64,000 bases of DNA from Xanthoparmelia taractica (taxonomy: Eukaryota; Ascomycota; Lecanoromycetes; Lecanorales; Parmeliaceae). The stretch's first letter is position 1; each line of letters begins with the position of its first letter. Shown here one piece after another: positions 22,201 to 34,600 of the stretch. The notes under the pieces were generated by a model, which was given only the letters and a program-made list of their open reading frames with translations, ran no database searches and was not told where the DNA came from. The stretch covers positions 124,001-188,000 of the forward strand of contig JANQBS010000029.1 in NCBI GenBank assembly GCA_033085395.1, written 5' to 3'. The translations under genes were made by a program, and so were the position numbers.

Positions 22201-23050
22201 TTGCAGCTTGCTCCATCTGCTGTTTCTGCAGTAAAGCAATTCTGTCCTTTAGGCTTGTGGGCTTCGGCTGGTCTTCTTCGGCATCTGCTGATCCAACTAC
22301 ATGGGGTTGATCTACTTGTACTGCGTTCTCCATATCGTTTGATGCCTGAGCCGCTATCTCGGGATCCTCCTCCCTTCGATATACTTTCTGCGGAGGAGGT
22401 TCGCGAGGTGGGGGAACGTACGCATTCTTACTCGGAGGAGGCGCAACGAAAGCTTTCTTGACGAAGCCTGAGCCCCCAGCCGCCCCCAGGCTACTAGGTT
22501 TATTGGGGGCCGGAGGAGGCGCTGTAGATTTGTTGAAGGCATTGATGCGATCTCGAAATGAGCCGGACGTTGGTTTTTCTGCAGCTGGCCCGGCCCCAGG
22601 TTTGGGCGCTGCAGGGGGAGCGGGCTTTTGGATTGAGGCAGAGAAAGCTTCTGTTTTCGAAGCTTGAGACACTGGTGGTTCGGGCTCTTCAAGACCCTGC
22701 TCAGGAATGGTAGTATTCTCGTTTGGGACGGGGGTTGGGACTGCTACAGGTTCTTGAGCAGCAGGAGCCCTGGCCTCCTCGCTGGCTAGTGATGGCACCT
22801 CGTCATCTCTTTTTGACCTGCCCAATCTTGTAGGCCGCGGGGGCATGTCTGGCTCATAAGCCTTAACGAAGTTCTTAGGAAACAATCCTTCCTGCTTGTC
22901 ACCAGCACTGTCCTCGTATTCCCCATAATACCAGTCGGCATCTTCCTCGTCTGTCACCAGTATGACCTGGCCGTTTGGAAACTTAAGGTCGTCTTCTTCT
23001 TTTGAAGAATAATCGTATAATGCTTTGACGCGGAAAGGAGGTATACCCAT
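19259..23050 (-). CDS. BBC1: Bbc1/Mti1-like SH3 actin-patch protein
   Basis: Exons 23050..21301, 21247..21158, 21105..19259; 1228 residues. An N-terminal SH3 domain (residues about 5-68: ALYDYSSKEEDDLKF, DWYYGEY, GLFPKNFV) is followed by a long acidic, lysine- and proline-rich middle with many polyproline runs. The conserved C-terminal Bbc1 domain (VRAYGANVYANLANASVRQFDEIRPGDIVTF, HVGVVIDWD) resembles a papain-like or NlpC fold. In yeast Bbc1 binds type I myosins and restrains Las17/WASP-driven actin assembly at endocytic patches. Exon 2 is only 90 nt and lies between two introns of 52-53 nt. It contains G/C homopolymers of 8 and 9 nt, so its length may vary between isolates. Confidence 0.88.
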
Positions 23051-23791
23051 CCTTGCTGATGGACCAAGGCGATTGAGGCGATTTATTCCGCCGTAAAATC
23101 TAGCCGGTGTGTCTTTCGCTTCTCGGATTCGCTATACAAGCTGCAGCATAAGGCGGCCACGCCCGGTTTAGACTTCAGGCTGTTAGGTCTCAGTCACGGC
23201 GAAACATAGATATTGTTCACCAACCACGAATCTATAGTGTGAGGCTCGCTGACTGAGTGGAGTTGGTTACTGTGGTAGATGCTCATCAAAGTTTGAGGAG
23301 GAAGGACGGTCGCTGAAGGTATGAAGAAGCTTTGAAAGTCATGGAGACTCTCTAACCATGTGCCAGATTAATGTCATGTATATTATGTACACACCCATCG
23401 TCAACATCCGCCGGCGGGGCCTTCTTTTAGCGTCTTTGAAATTCATTACAAAGCTTGGCATTTTGCAATGTCGCACACAAAATATATCAGCTTTATGAAT
23501 GTAAGTTGGATTATGAAAGTTCATGTGCATGAACCGGACTGCTGAACGCTACGATCACCTATAGGAATATGAAAATTCCATGATGGAGCATTGGGTTCAA
23601 TAGAATTAGTACAGGTATCAAAATCATAAGCGAGACGTTTTCATTACGAAACATTACAACCTGCACCAGTCTCTTCATGCGCTAACTTACGGTAGCCGCT
23701 ATATACCTTCGCGCAGTCATATCCAATGAATCGGTTGCTTCATCGTTTAATGAGTGATAGTGTCTAGGGTTTACGAGTGCCCAGCGAGATC
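23051..23791. promoter_or_regulatory. divergent promoter region, BBC1 / RTR1
   Basis: 741 bp between divergent ATGs. No specific element is supported. Confidence 0.35.
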
Positions 23792-24667
23792 ATGCCTCAT
23801 TCTATACTCAAAAACACTCTCACTTCCATACCTGCTCGGTCTCGAGAGGATCGCAACAAAGAAACAGCCATTTACCACGCCCAGCTTCTACAGCAACGCA
23901 AAGACGTTGAAGCTCTGATCCTTGCTTCCACCGAAACATTGCTTGATCTACCCTCCTCACCTACCGCAGACCCAGCTCGACCGCGTCTACAAGACGTTAA
24001 CCTTGTGAAAAACTCTCTAAGGCTTTTCCAACCATCCGACTATGATTCAATAATCGAAGAGCGGAACATCAATAAGCACTGCGGCTATGTACTCTGTCCC
24101 AGGCCGAACAGGCAGGAAGACACGAAAGCAAAGTATAGGATTCTACCTGGTAAGGAAAGAGATACTGTCACCTTTGTCGAACGACACACTCTTGAACGGT
24201 GGTGCTCAGATGATTGCGGGAAGAGAGCGCTCTATGTCAAGGTGCAACTCCACGAGGAGCCGGCATGGACGAGGGTTGGGTGCTCCGGCGGAGATATACT
24301 GCTTCTGGATGACGAGCGAAATAACCAGAAGAGCCATGGAGATGACTCCACGCTGATTGAGAAACTGAAATGTCTAGATATGGGCCTGAAGGAAGACGAA
24401 GTCGTCACAAGAATGAGAGCCCTCGCGATTGGGAGGGGTGATGAGAAAGCCCCCAGCAGATCGTTCGGACTGGCAGAGGTTGACGTCCGCGAGAAGAGAA
24501 ACGTCAATAGCAAAGCATTTGCTCCGGAGCCTTCTGCAAAACATGGTAATAATCTTGACGACGGCTTTGACACAATCGAGCGCTATACGCCTAGATTTCC
24601 GAAGAAGGAAAGAAGAGACCTGGAATCTGGCAATGAGGCAGACGAAGATTTGATGCCAACCATCTGA
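23792..24667 (+). CDS. RTR1: Rtr1/RPAP2-type RNA polymerase II CTD phosphatase
   Basis: Single exon, 291 residues from the ATG at 23792 (a longer frame would need a GTG). The family zinc site is visible: C97-x4-C102 in HCGYVLC and C138-x3-C142 in WCSDDC, set in ERNINKHCGY and ERWCSDDCGKRALYVKVQL. Rtr1/RPAP2 removes Ser5 phosphates from the Pol II C-terminal repeat and helps assemble and import the polymerase. The C-terminal third is charged and poorly conserved. Confidence 0.9.
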   Translation: MPHSILKNTLTSIPARSREDRNKETAIYHAQLLQQRKDVEALILASTETLLDLPSSPTADPARPRLQDVNLVKNSLRLFQPSDYDSIIEERNINKHCGYVLCPRPNRQEDTKAKYRILPGKERDTVTFVERHTLERWCSDDCGKRALYVKVQLHEEPAWTRVGCSGGDILLLDDERNNQKSHGDDSTLIEKLKCLDMGLKEDEVVTRMRALAIGRGDEKAPSRSFGLAEVDVREKRNVNSKAFAPEPSAKHGNNLDDGFDTIERYTPRFPKKERRDLESGNEADEDLMPTI

Positions 24668-25099
24668 CCATTTGTATGCTGGACGGAGCCAAATGGCAGA
24701 ACCTTCTTTATATGTATATGAGTATTAAGATACCCCAATAAATGCCTCTTGTTAATGACTGCGCCAGAGAATCCTCAATGAACGTAGCTTCCAAACATGA
24801 GTGATCCAGAGGTACGAATGCTTCTCACATTCGCTATGCAACACTACAGCTTACATTCTTACCGTACTGGATGAGGAGCGGGGTTTGTTGACCTCGTCGA
24901 TCAATGGATCGACAAGATTTTTCCGAGAAATCACGAGGAAGGGCACTGGCAATCAAGCCTCGCTTCCTCACAGAAGCGAGGCGACACCTTGTGTATAGAA
25001 GATCTTCCATTCAAGCTACCTCGTGCCTGTCGATATCTATGCAAGCAACTTAGGACGATCCAGTTGGTATACCATTACGTCGTAGACATGGCTACCTGT
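24668..25099. other. intergenic interval, 432 bp
   Basis: Convergent 3' ends of RTR1 and RPS17. Nothing supported. Confidence 0.45.
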
Positions 25100-25758
25100 T
25101 CAAGTCCTTGGCGGCCTGCCTCCCTCGAATCTTCTGCCTGGACGTTCAACAGTCTGCTGCTGAGTTACAGGCTGGACGTTGACAGGAATCGAATCAAACT
25201 ACAATCTCAATGTTAGTACTACGAACCGATAGTTTCACCAGTAGAAGACGTACCCCCAAGCTCTTCAGCAGATCCTTCGTATCCGCATCTACATCCAGTT
25301 GCCCTTGCTCCGTGTTCTGCGTAAAGTCCAAAGCCGAAATTTCCGGGACATATTGATCCTTGCGTTCACGCTCTTCTTCTTGTAGCTTGAAAGAGATGCC
25401 ACGCACAGGACCTCGCTGGATACGCTTCATCAAATGCGTGGTGTAGCCGGCAATCTGGTGGGAGTGAGTGTTTAGCTTCCAGTCTTGCAGGACCGCTATC
25501 CCCAGTAGCGAAACAAAGAAGCTCGAACCCACCTTATTCCTTAGACGTTTGCTAGCGATGATAGCGATTTCATCGCAAATACGCTTGTTGGTTTCGAAGT
25601 CCAAGGTCAATTTCGGGTAGTAACGTTCGATTATGACTTTGGCAGATTTCTTAACTGTCTTCGTGCGAACGCGACCCTATAATTCGTAGAGATATCAGCT
25701 TTGCTAAGTTCACAAAGCACTTGAAAAAGATTGAAGAGCCTGTGGATACACATACCAT
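25100..25758 (-). CDS. RPS17: 40S ribosomal protein eS17
   Basis: Exons 25758..25756 (the ATG alone), 25676..25533, 25454..25254, 25198..25100; 148 residues. Sequence is diagnostic: GRVRTKTVKKSAKVIIERYYPKL, ETNKRICDEIAIIASKRLRNKIAGY, LMKRIQRGPVRGISFKLQEEERE and LGFDSIPVNV. It is a core component of the 40S head. The first exon ends exactly after the start codon, with GTATGT following; early introns of this kind are common in fungal ribosomal-protein genes. All introns are 54-79 nt. Confidence 0.95.
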
Positions 25759-26001
25759 CTCAGCTGTGAGGTTAGATGTTGAGCTCGAGCTGTGATGGAT
25801 AGAGGTTGTGAAGCTCTTCGCTTGTGAGACTGAGAAGTTTGTGGGCACTAGTACGGTGGACTACGGAGATCATGACGCAGTTCCGCTGATTGGAGGTCTT
25901 TTGCACTCGGTTTTATTGAATTGATAAGGTATATAGGTGGAGGTTATATTGATCCCCTATTCTATTTACAAGGATTCACAAGTTTGATATTTGACCTTGA
26001 T

Positions 26002-27399
26002 TCACTTTCGTTCGTTTATAAGAAGGTCATGGAGATCTGGTATCTTGTCTTCTGGTCCGAGGAATGGCGAAGCTCTCGCGCTGGGTTTCGGAGCAACCAT
26101 ATCGTCCAATCCGTAACCCTGGCCCTCCCCTGGCCTTCCAGGCTTTGTTCTCGTCAATGTTGGCGTTTCCCGGTTTTGGGCGGCATCAACAGCGGCAGGC
26201 GGAGGCTCTGCTTGCTCTAAATGGTAGTAGCCTTTAGCAATATTCTCGGAAGTTTTATCACGTGGTCGCCTCGTATGAATATTAATCCTTCCACGTGGAT
26301 CGACGCTTGCTCTCGTAGGTGAACGGATATAGATCTTTGCACCGCCGGGCAGATCCGGGTCGTAGCCTGTAATGCCTGTCGAGTCGCGCGTGAATGTGAA
26401 TCTGTCATCTTCCGCCACGACGCCGCCCACTCCAATCAAGGCTCTATCGTATTTAGTGCCAGCAATGGTCTGTGGTCTCACCACCCGAGCTTGGATCGGC
26501 GCCGGTTCTTCTTGCGGCCCGAGTAATGGATGGTTGTACGTGTGGGAGCCAGTGCGAAGATACGATAGACCAGCTGATGGATGTGTTGTCGGTGGCCCTT
26601 TCTTATCGTAGCTGCTAGTCGCACTGCCTCGACCCCTTGGAAGATCCAGATATTCTTCGACAAATCTGTGCAATCTATACTCGTCGTTTCTCAGCTCCTT
26701 GGTGTAGACCTCGACATCTTCCTCTGAGACTGTGATCGGCTCTGAATCTTCAGGGTCTTCCCCGTTCTCGGTGGCCTCACGCCGTCGAGCTATTGTCCTT
26801 TCCTCTGCGAGTCGCTGGCGTAGAAAGCGCTTGAAATCCAGTCTGCGCGTCTTCACATTCTTCTCCACATATTGTCTGAACTCTCCTTCCGTCTTTCCCG
26901 CCAGCCAGGGACCTTTGTACTTCCAGCGCTGCTTACTGGGATCACTTTCATCGTGAAAGGTATTGTCATATTTGGACTCGAACACGCTGATTGGATGACG
27001 CGCTTGCCGCACAGAAACATTTCCCGTCTTCTCCTCCGCCATTACAAGAGGCGTACCCAACTCTTGCCATTTGCGAAGCGTGATAACGTGATCTGCAGCG
27101 GAGCTGAAATCCGTAATATGGTCGATCGAGTCTACATTATCGATATGAATGGTGGGCGTTGAGGTCCTTGTCGTAGACTTTAGAGGCAAAGGTCGCTTAA
27201 ATCCCCAGTCCCCTCGGCCAAGAGATGACTCGGTCGTCTCGATGGCGGCGTGAGTAGGGTGTGGAAGAGTCGCGGTATCGGATTCATAATTTGCGGATGC
27301 TGTAAGATCTGAGCTCGGCCTTGGGAGTGGCGGTGGTAAGGAAAATAGTCTAGATGTCCTTAAAAGATTGGCTGTAGGGGATAGTCTCCTCACAGACAT
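26002..27399 (-). CDS. MRP51: mitochondrial small-subunit ribosomal protein Mrp51
   Basis: Single exon, 465 residues, ATG at 27399. The start (MSVRRLSPTANLLRTSRLFSLPPPLPRP) is basic and hydroxylated like a mitochondrial presequence and matches fungal Mrp51. The middle contains WGFKRPLPLKST, DFSSAADHVITLRKWQELG and WKYKGPWLAG, typical of this family. Mrp51 is a 37S mitoribosome subunit, needed in yeast for translation of some mitochondrial mRNAs. It shares a 367-bp divergent promoter with the chitin synthase gene. Confidence 0.85.
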   Translation of the reverse strand: MSVRRLSPTANLLRTSRLFSLPPPLPRPSSDLTASANYESDTATLPHPTHAAIETTESSLGRGDWGFKRPLPLKSTTRTSTPTIHIDNVDSIDHITDFSSAADHVITLRKWQELGTPLVMAEEKTGNVSVRQARHPISVFESKYDNTFHDESDPSKQRWKYKGPWLAGKTEGEFRQYVEKNVKTRRLDFKRFLRQRLAEERTIARRREATENGEDPEDSEPITVSEEDVEVYTKELRNDEYRLHRFVEEYLDLPRGRGSATSSYDKKGPPTTHPSAGLSYLRTGSHTYNHPLLGPQEEPAPIQARVVRPQTIAGTKYDRALIGVGGVVAEDDRFTFTRDSTGITGYDPDLPGGAKIYIRSPTRASVDPRGRINIHTRRPRDKTSENIAKGYYHLEQAEPPPAAVDAAQNRETPTLTRTKPGRPGEGQGYGLDDMVAPKPSARASPFLGPEDKIPDLHDLLINERK

Positions 27400-27766
27400 G
27401 CTGCGATGCCTGATGGAGTGCTGGAAAGAGGATATGAACCGCTGGGATCCATTGAAGATAAACTACCAAAGTAACTCTAGTCCAAAACGGGAGTCGTTGT
27501 CTGGTCGACCGGCTAATTCGTCGATTAAACCGCATCGGGACGTATGCGGTTCTCTAAGACCATGCAATGTCTTTCGACTTCAGACTTTCCTGTGATACAA
27601 GCCGCGATTCTTTTGGTCCGCAATCCAAGTACATCATTCAGAGTTCTCGATGAGATCTGGATATCGGTAACAAGGTTCCTTCACGCATTGACATCGCGTC
27701 GTCATGGCTTGACAGCATTAACATCAACATACCTTTCCAACCTCGAGCGCATAGCCCTCGTCAACA
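27400..27766. promoter_or_regulatory. divergent promoter MRP51 / chitin synthase, with overlapping uORF
   Basis: 367 bp between the ATGs. On the plus strand an ATG at 27544 opens a 110-codon frame that ends at 27876, out of frame with and overlapping the chitin synthase start at 27767. If the transcript includes it, it would limit initiation at the main ATG; the transcription start is not known. Confidence 0.35.
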
Positions 27767-30700
27767 ATGGACCGCCCATCTACCCCGAGTGGAGGACTCC
27801 CGGGATACTCAGCAGCGCCTCCATCTTACTCCAACACGCCAAACGAGAATACCCCCACGAGTTTGCCAAACAATAGTTCTACAATGCGTTTGTTGAGTTC
27901 CCAAGGCGATACGGAGCGCCGCTCGTACGTTTCCCCCATAAGACCCCCTCGTGTACACATAAGCCCTAGGCGGAAACCCGTAATAAAACGAGGTATGGCG
28001 AATGACTCCTGCGATTCGAACGGCATAGACCAATTGAATCAGGACGAGGCCAATTCAACCCCCTCCCAATGGTCGTCCTCTGGCCAAGTAGGCATCACAG
28101 ATGAATCTCCTAAGCGTCGAGCCACAGTTCGTGTGCATTTCAAGACACAAAGCTTACCCAAAGGAACCCCTAGGCCCGCATCACCCACACGAACGTATCT
28201 AAACTACCGTCCATCATCATCCGCCTCCTCTCTTCCACGACCGCACTCTCCTTCCATACTGGACACTGCGCCAAGGCTAGTCCCAACCTCGACAGATGCG
28301 CCATCTTATCTACCGTATATCCCAAGCCGCGGCTCACCTACACGATCGCTTTTATCACGAACATCCTCCGAATCATCCCGTCCTCCCCCATCAGAAATTG
28401 CCTACGAGCCGGCAGATCTTAACGGAAACCCTCGTCCAGGATCGCCATCATCAAAGTACGGAGGCAATTCGAAACGACCTCTGCCTCCTGCACCATTGTT
28501 TTCTGGCCCACAAGCTGCGAGTCAGTCTTCCGGAAATCTTGCAGAAGCAACAGCTATCCCGATCCATGAAGACGCAGACGATGTTTTCGGGCCCCCAAGT
28601 GGCGATCATTCAGCTGGGGATCTCCGACCAAGCATCAAGTCTTATGAGTCTTTCCAATCCCAGTCAACTTCCACTGATGACCTCTACTCAAAAGAAGATG
28701 AGGATCATTACGGCCCTGCCCCAACAGGAAGGCAAGAACGTAGACGCGGCGCAAGGCAAGCACAGATGGCAAAGAAGGAAGTACGGCTCATCAATGGAGA
28801 GCTCATCCTGGAATGCAAGATACCCACGATTCTCTATAGCTTCCTGCCACGAAGGGACGAAATAGAGTTCACCCACATGCGCTATACTGCTGTGACTTGT
28901 GATCCTGATGATTTCACACTAAAGGGGTACAAATTGAGACAGAACATCGGCAGTACCGCAAGAGATACAGAGCTGTTCATATGCATTACAATGTACAACG
29001 AGGATGAGATCGATTTTACGCGTACCATGCACGGTGTGATGAGGAATATTTCCCATTTCTGCTCCCGTGCCAAATCGCGGACATGGGGAAAAGACGGGTG
29101 GCAAAAAATCGTTGTTTGTATCGTTTCAGATGGTCGTCGAAAAGTGCACCCAAGGACGCTGGACGCTCTTGCTGCAATGGGGGTGTACCAAGATGGCATT
29201 GCAAAGAATTTGGTGAACCAGCGAGAAGTCACAGCCCACGTCTACGAATACACTACCCAGGTCTCCTTAGATGCAGATCTCAAGTTCAAGGGCGCCGAAA
29301 AAGGGATCGTACCTTGTCAGATGATATTCTGCCTCAAAGAGAAAAACCAAAAGAAACTCAATTCTCATCGATGGTTCTTCAACGCTTTCGGCAAGGCATT
29401 AAGTCCCAATGTCTGCATCTTGCTCGACGTCGGTACTAAACCGGGGGAGAATTCGCTTTACCATCTTTGGAAGGCTTTCGATACGGATTCGAACGTTGCG
29501 GGTGCATGTGGCGAAATCAAGGCAGCCAAGGGCAAAGGTTGGCTAGGATTGCTCAATCCACTGGTTGCTTCGCAGAACTTTGAGTACAAAATGTCCAACA
29601 TTCTTGACAAACCTCTTGAATCTGTGTTTGGTTACATTACTGTACTTCCGGGAGCCTTGAGTGCGTATCGGTACTATGCGCTCCAGAATGATGCCACCGG
29701 ACATGGTCCACTGAGTCAGTACTTTAAAGGAGAAACGTTACATGGACAGGATGCCGATGTGTTTACTGCGAACATGTACCTTGCCGAAGATCGAATTCTC
29801 TGTTGGGAGCTAGTCGCCAAAAGAGATGAGCAGTGGGTGCTGAAATACGTCAAGAGCGCAACGGGGGAAACAGATGTACCTGGTGAGTACTTCCAATTCA
29901 TGCTCGAGAGCTGCGCTGATGTGTCGTAAATGCAGATGCTGTCCCGGAATTTATATCCCAGCGAAGAAGATGGTTGAACGGTGCCTTCTTTGCCGCGGTT
30001 TATTCGCTTGTGCATTTTAAGCAGATATGGCATACGAGTCATTCCATTTCACGAAAAGTTCTGTTGCACATAGAGTTCGTCTATCAGTTCGTCAGCTTGG
30101 CTTTTACATTCTTTTCTCTCGTAAGTTGCAAATCTGCCTGGTTCAGCGAGGGATGGGGATTGACAGCCGTAGGCCAACTTCTACCTAACATTCTACTTCA
30201 TTGCTGGATCTCTCTCGGATCCGAAAATTGATCCCTTCGGCCACAATATCGGCCTGTACATCTTTGTGATCCTCCGCTTCGCCTGTGTCCTTTTGATCTG
30301 CACACAATTCATCCTGTCAATGGGGAATCGACCACAAGGGTCAGTATCATCCATTTCCCGGTTCATCTACTCGGAAAATGACTGACCATGCTCCTAGAGC
30401 CAAAAAAATGTACATGTCCAGTCTAGTCATATACTCGATAATCATGACTTATACCGTCTTCGCGTCCATATACATCGTCGTTGTCGAGCTCAAAAATCCT
30501 ACCACCTCCTTTCACCTTGGCAACAACATCTTTACCAATTTGATCGTCTCCACCGGCTCAACCGTAGGCATATACTTCCTCATGTCCTTTATTTACCTTG
30601 ATCCATGGCACATGTTCACCTCTAGTGCTCAATACTTTGCTCTCCTACCCTCGTACATCTGCACCCTGCAAGTATACGCCTTCTGCAACACGCACGATGT

Positions 30701-31256
30701 CAGTTGGGGTACCAAGGGTGACAACGTCATTCATATCGATCTCGGCGCAGCAGTGAGCGGCAAAGGCAACACGGTCGAGCTAGAGATGCCCAGCGAGCAG
30801 TTAGACATCGACTCCGGCTACGACGAAGCCCTGCGCAATCTTCGGGATAGACTTGAAGTCGCCAAGGACGGCGTCAGCGAAGCCACTCAGCAAGAGGACT
30901 ACTATCGCGCAGTCCGTACATATATGGTTGTCGTGTGGATGGTCTCGAACGCTATACTCGCCATGGCCGTCAGCGAAGCCTACAACAGCACGCACATCAC
31001 CAGTAACTTCTATCTCAAGTTCATCCTCTGGAGCGTGGCTTGCGTAGCCCTATTCAGAGCATTGGGCAGTAGTGCGTTCCGCATCATCAATGCTGTGCAC
31101 ATGATAGCCGAGGGTAAGATGAAGATGAGTCTGAAGGGTGGGCACCTCAAGGTACCAGACTGGGTTAGTGACACGGGGAGCAAGGTCAGCAGCAAATTCA
31201 GCTTTTTCGGCCATAGCAGTTTGGGGAGCAGTATTGGGAAGAGTTCTAGGGGATAA
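27767..31256 (+). CDS. chitin synthase, class III-like (ChsB/ChsG type)
   Basis: Exons 27767..29882, 29936..30120, 30173..30339, 30398..31256; 1108 residues. A disordered, proline/serine-rich N-terminus of about 320 residues precedes the GT2 catalytic domain. Motifs there are CITMYNEDE, VSDGR, LLDVGTKPG, the EDR acid (about residue 678) and QRRRW (about 714-718), the processivity signature. Several C-terminal membrane spans follow. Wording around IPTILYSFLPRRDE and MRYTAVTCDPDDF fits class III enzymes, which extend hyphal tips and are specific to filamentous fungi; the class call is from memory. The enzyme polymerises UDP-GlcNAc into wall chitin at the plasma membrane. The N-terminus is longer than the roughly 910 residues I expect for the class. 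Confidence 0.93.
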
Positions 31257-31625
31257 AAAAGCGTTTTGTACTCGGACGAAAAGTAGTCAAGGGCAAATGT
31301 TGTTCATATGAGATTGGGCATCATCTGCTGGTGTTTGAGGTTGCATGGGAGAGCGGAGCTGTAATCAAGATCTGCCAGAGCATGGTCAGTCTTGAATGTT
31401 ATGATTTTAGATTCAATGCCAGCGAATTTGGCATCATACAGAATACATTCGTCCCATCCGCAGGGTGCACCTGACGTTGAACCCTAGTTCGTAAGACCAC
31501 TATGATTCAGTTGCGAATGACATGATGTGAAATGCTGTATGGGGTATCTTATTTTGAAAACAAAGGACACTTGTAACCAAACATCCTTGGTCTAAAATGG
31601 ATAATCAATTCGCTGAACAAAGTTG
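31257..31625. other. 3' intergenic interval, 369 bp
   Basis: Convergent 3' ends of chitin synthase and HOS3. No gene seen. Confidence 0.5.
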
Positions 31626-34600
31626 CTAAACCTTTCGCAGTTGTGGAGTATCAGGAACATCCCAGATAGAGCCAGAAGATAGCGAGTCCTCTCTCGTATC
31701 AACATCTGCTGCAGATTCAGAAGTCCACGGTTGATCAGAACCCACGGATGACTCGCTCTGAGCTGAAGGGACAGACTGTGGGCCTTGCGGATCCAGACTT
31801 TGTGTCTGCAGGGTTGGGTCCTTTTGACCATTACTTTCTCGCGTCATGGCTTGATCAATGCTTTGACTGGTACTAGGGGGTATGCCGAAGGAAATGGATG
31901 ATGCAGAGGTGAAGACTGGAAGGACCTGTTTGGTTCGCTTCGCAGTAATTGGCGTACTCAGTACTGCGTAGTCCGGTGACGAAGGCGATCGCGCCGGCTG
32001 AGGCGGATTTATGTATGTCTCCACTCCTTTGCTTGACGTATGGGTGGAGAGAGGTCCGGATTCTACTATGTCTGAGGCTAATGCGGGAACAGTGGAAGAA
32101 GGTGAGGCCAATGGCGTAGTAACGGATGTAATTGGAGGTTGAAAGGATTCCTGAGCAGCTGGGCGCAGTTCTGGTGGGGTTGGTGCTGGCGCTGACATAG
32201 ACCTCTCTTGAGTCAGGCCTGTGACTGGAGCTGGTTGAGGGTGTTGTCGAGGCGTGAGCAGCTCCTCATCATCAATCACCGCTGGTGGGGCCCTCACCAC
32301 CTTAGTTTTGGCCTTGGTAGGGGAAGCAGCCTTTGCAGGTTTGGCGGTCGTGGGTTTGGGCCGTCCGCGAGCAGGTTTCGGCAACGTCTGCCTCGCTTCG
32401 TACTCTTCTTTTGGGGGAACATTCAATTTGATCCTCATCTGTGTCATTCCAGACACGAGCTGGTCAACATGCTTGTTCTTCATTTCCTCATTCTCTGATA
32501 ATGGGACTTTGTTCACCTCGTGCGAGGACTGTGTTGGAGTTGATTGGCCGACACTCTTTGGCGCAACGGAGCTTACAGGCTTCTTTCTAACAGCTTTAGA
32601 CTTGGCGATATCTGGACGAGGAAGAGCAGGAGCTCGCCCCTTCTTGACCGCAAATGGCTCCGCTCCTAATTGATGATCATTCGTGGAACCGAGACTGAAA
32701 TCCGATCCTTTCTCGGCATGCATTGAACCAGCGCTGGACGTCACGCTCGAGCGTCTTCTCATAGGGTGAACAGGTCGTATTGCGCTGGCATGTCCTACAA
32801 TTGGTGACTCGACGTTCTGGGCTAGTAAAGAGACATCGGCAATGGTTTTACGGCGGTTTGCCCTAGAAATGGGCTTCTCTTGTTCATCGTCTGATGTGTA
32901 CTGGGGATGCTTGACCTTTCGATCTCGAAGCTGCATTCGCTTGAGACTATGAACTGGGCAATCTACTGGCAACACTACACCCGATTGGCGATCTCGTCGA
33001 GCCCGAGTTGCTTCGGCGTTCAGATCCTCGGGTTTACAGCTCCTGGTCTCACGATCAGATGGCACCAACAATTTGCTCAACTCATGCGCAGCTGTAGCCC
33101 AATTAACCGCCGGTGGTGGAGGGCTTGGCCCACGAGACACAACAGGCGCTGTCGGATAATTTTGTGCACCGTTTCCAGAGAAAGATCGCCGGCCTGAAGG
33201 GGGAGAAACGATCTTGGCCGTATATGACTGAGTAGTCGAGGTGTACGTTGGTCGGGATTCGTGTCGCTGCTTCTTAGGAGCTGATGTGGACTGGGGAGGG
33301 TTGATCAAAGTCTCGATCTCTTCCAATTGAGGTGGAGACCACCATGTAGTATCAAAAGGTTCAACAGTTTCTCTTGGCACATCCTTTAGATTTGCTGGAT
33401 GGTCATCATTGATATCTAGTTTCCCCAGTCTCCATCCCATCTCATGGCCTAGCCCGCTGCTTGAATTCTGCTGCCTCGACGAACTCGTAGGGGCAGTCAG
33501 CCCACTGATATGGCTCAATACACCACTCATTAGGGCTCGGTCACTGTAGCCGCCTTCAAGTACACTTATCACTCGGCCATCGACCCCCAGGTCTTCTTCT
33601 TCTGCCATAACGGCGACATCACGAGTGAAACGGGCATAGAAATCTGTAGGAACGTTGGCCTGATGTCTCTGCATACCTTGGCTTTCCCATTCACTTGCAT
33701 CGAAGCCTGCCGAAAGGAATATAGCGGCTTTGGGCTTCGGATGGGTTGGCGCTGTACGAAGGCGATCCGAATGCGATCGGAGGAAATCTCTAGCCTTCGA
33801 GAGCACGATTGAGTAGCGGTCCTGATACAGTTGCCAAAATTCGGCATCAGTCTTCCATGGCTGTAGATGGACGTTCCATATCGTCTGTCTATGCGCATTT
33901 TCGACGCACAAGCTTGCGCTACGAACCTTTTCCTCGTCGCCCATCTCACATGGGTATGAATTGATGTCGTGTATGCTGAAGTAGCCGATAGCAGTTTTTT
34001 TCGATATTGGAGTATTCTTTGGTAATGAGGCAACTCTTGCGTTATGGGCCCATGTGATGGATTGGGATCCGTCACCATGATGCAGGTCAAAATCAATGAT
34101 GGCTGCGTGAGTCAAGCCATGGGTCAAGGCAGCATGGCCTATTCCAACATGCACATTGTTGAGCCAACAGAATCCCGACGGCATGTTAGCGGAGCAGTGA
34201 TGTCCGGGTGGTCGAATGCAAACGAATGCTCGCTTCGGTCCATGTTCCTTGAAGACCACGTCAATGCCCTCACAGACACCTCCCAGAGCACCTTCTAAGG
34301 CGTCCAGAGACCCTGAGCAGAGGTATAGGTCTCCCTCATGCAACTTTGGCTGCTCAGCTTCAGAAGCACTGTTTGTCTGGCCGTTCGTGTTCGGTCTCGT
34401 GAGCTCTTTTCCACTAAATGCTAACTTGGACTCCGCTGCGTCGCACATGACACTGAGCTCAGCCATCCATTTTGTACCATGGATAACCGTCGCGGCAGGA
34501 GATCCAAGTGACACTCTCCGAGAAGTCTTCAGTATCTGGAATGGTCCGGAGGATGGATGTCTCTTCGGATGAGGGGCAGCGTGACCTTCTGAGTGTCGTC

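Noticed and set aside
11038..23050. A biosynthetic or drug-resistance cluster around the MFS transporter
   Set aside because: Neighbours are housekeeping genes (aminotransferase, adaptin, EMC4, Bbc1) with no synthase or pathway regulator.
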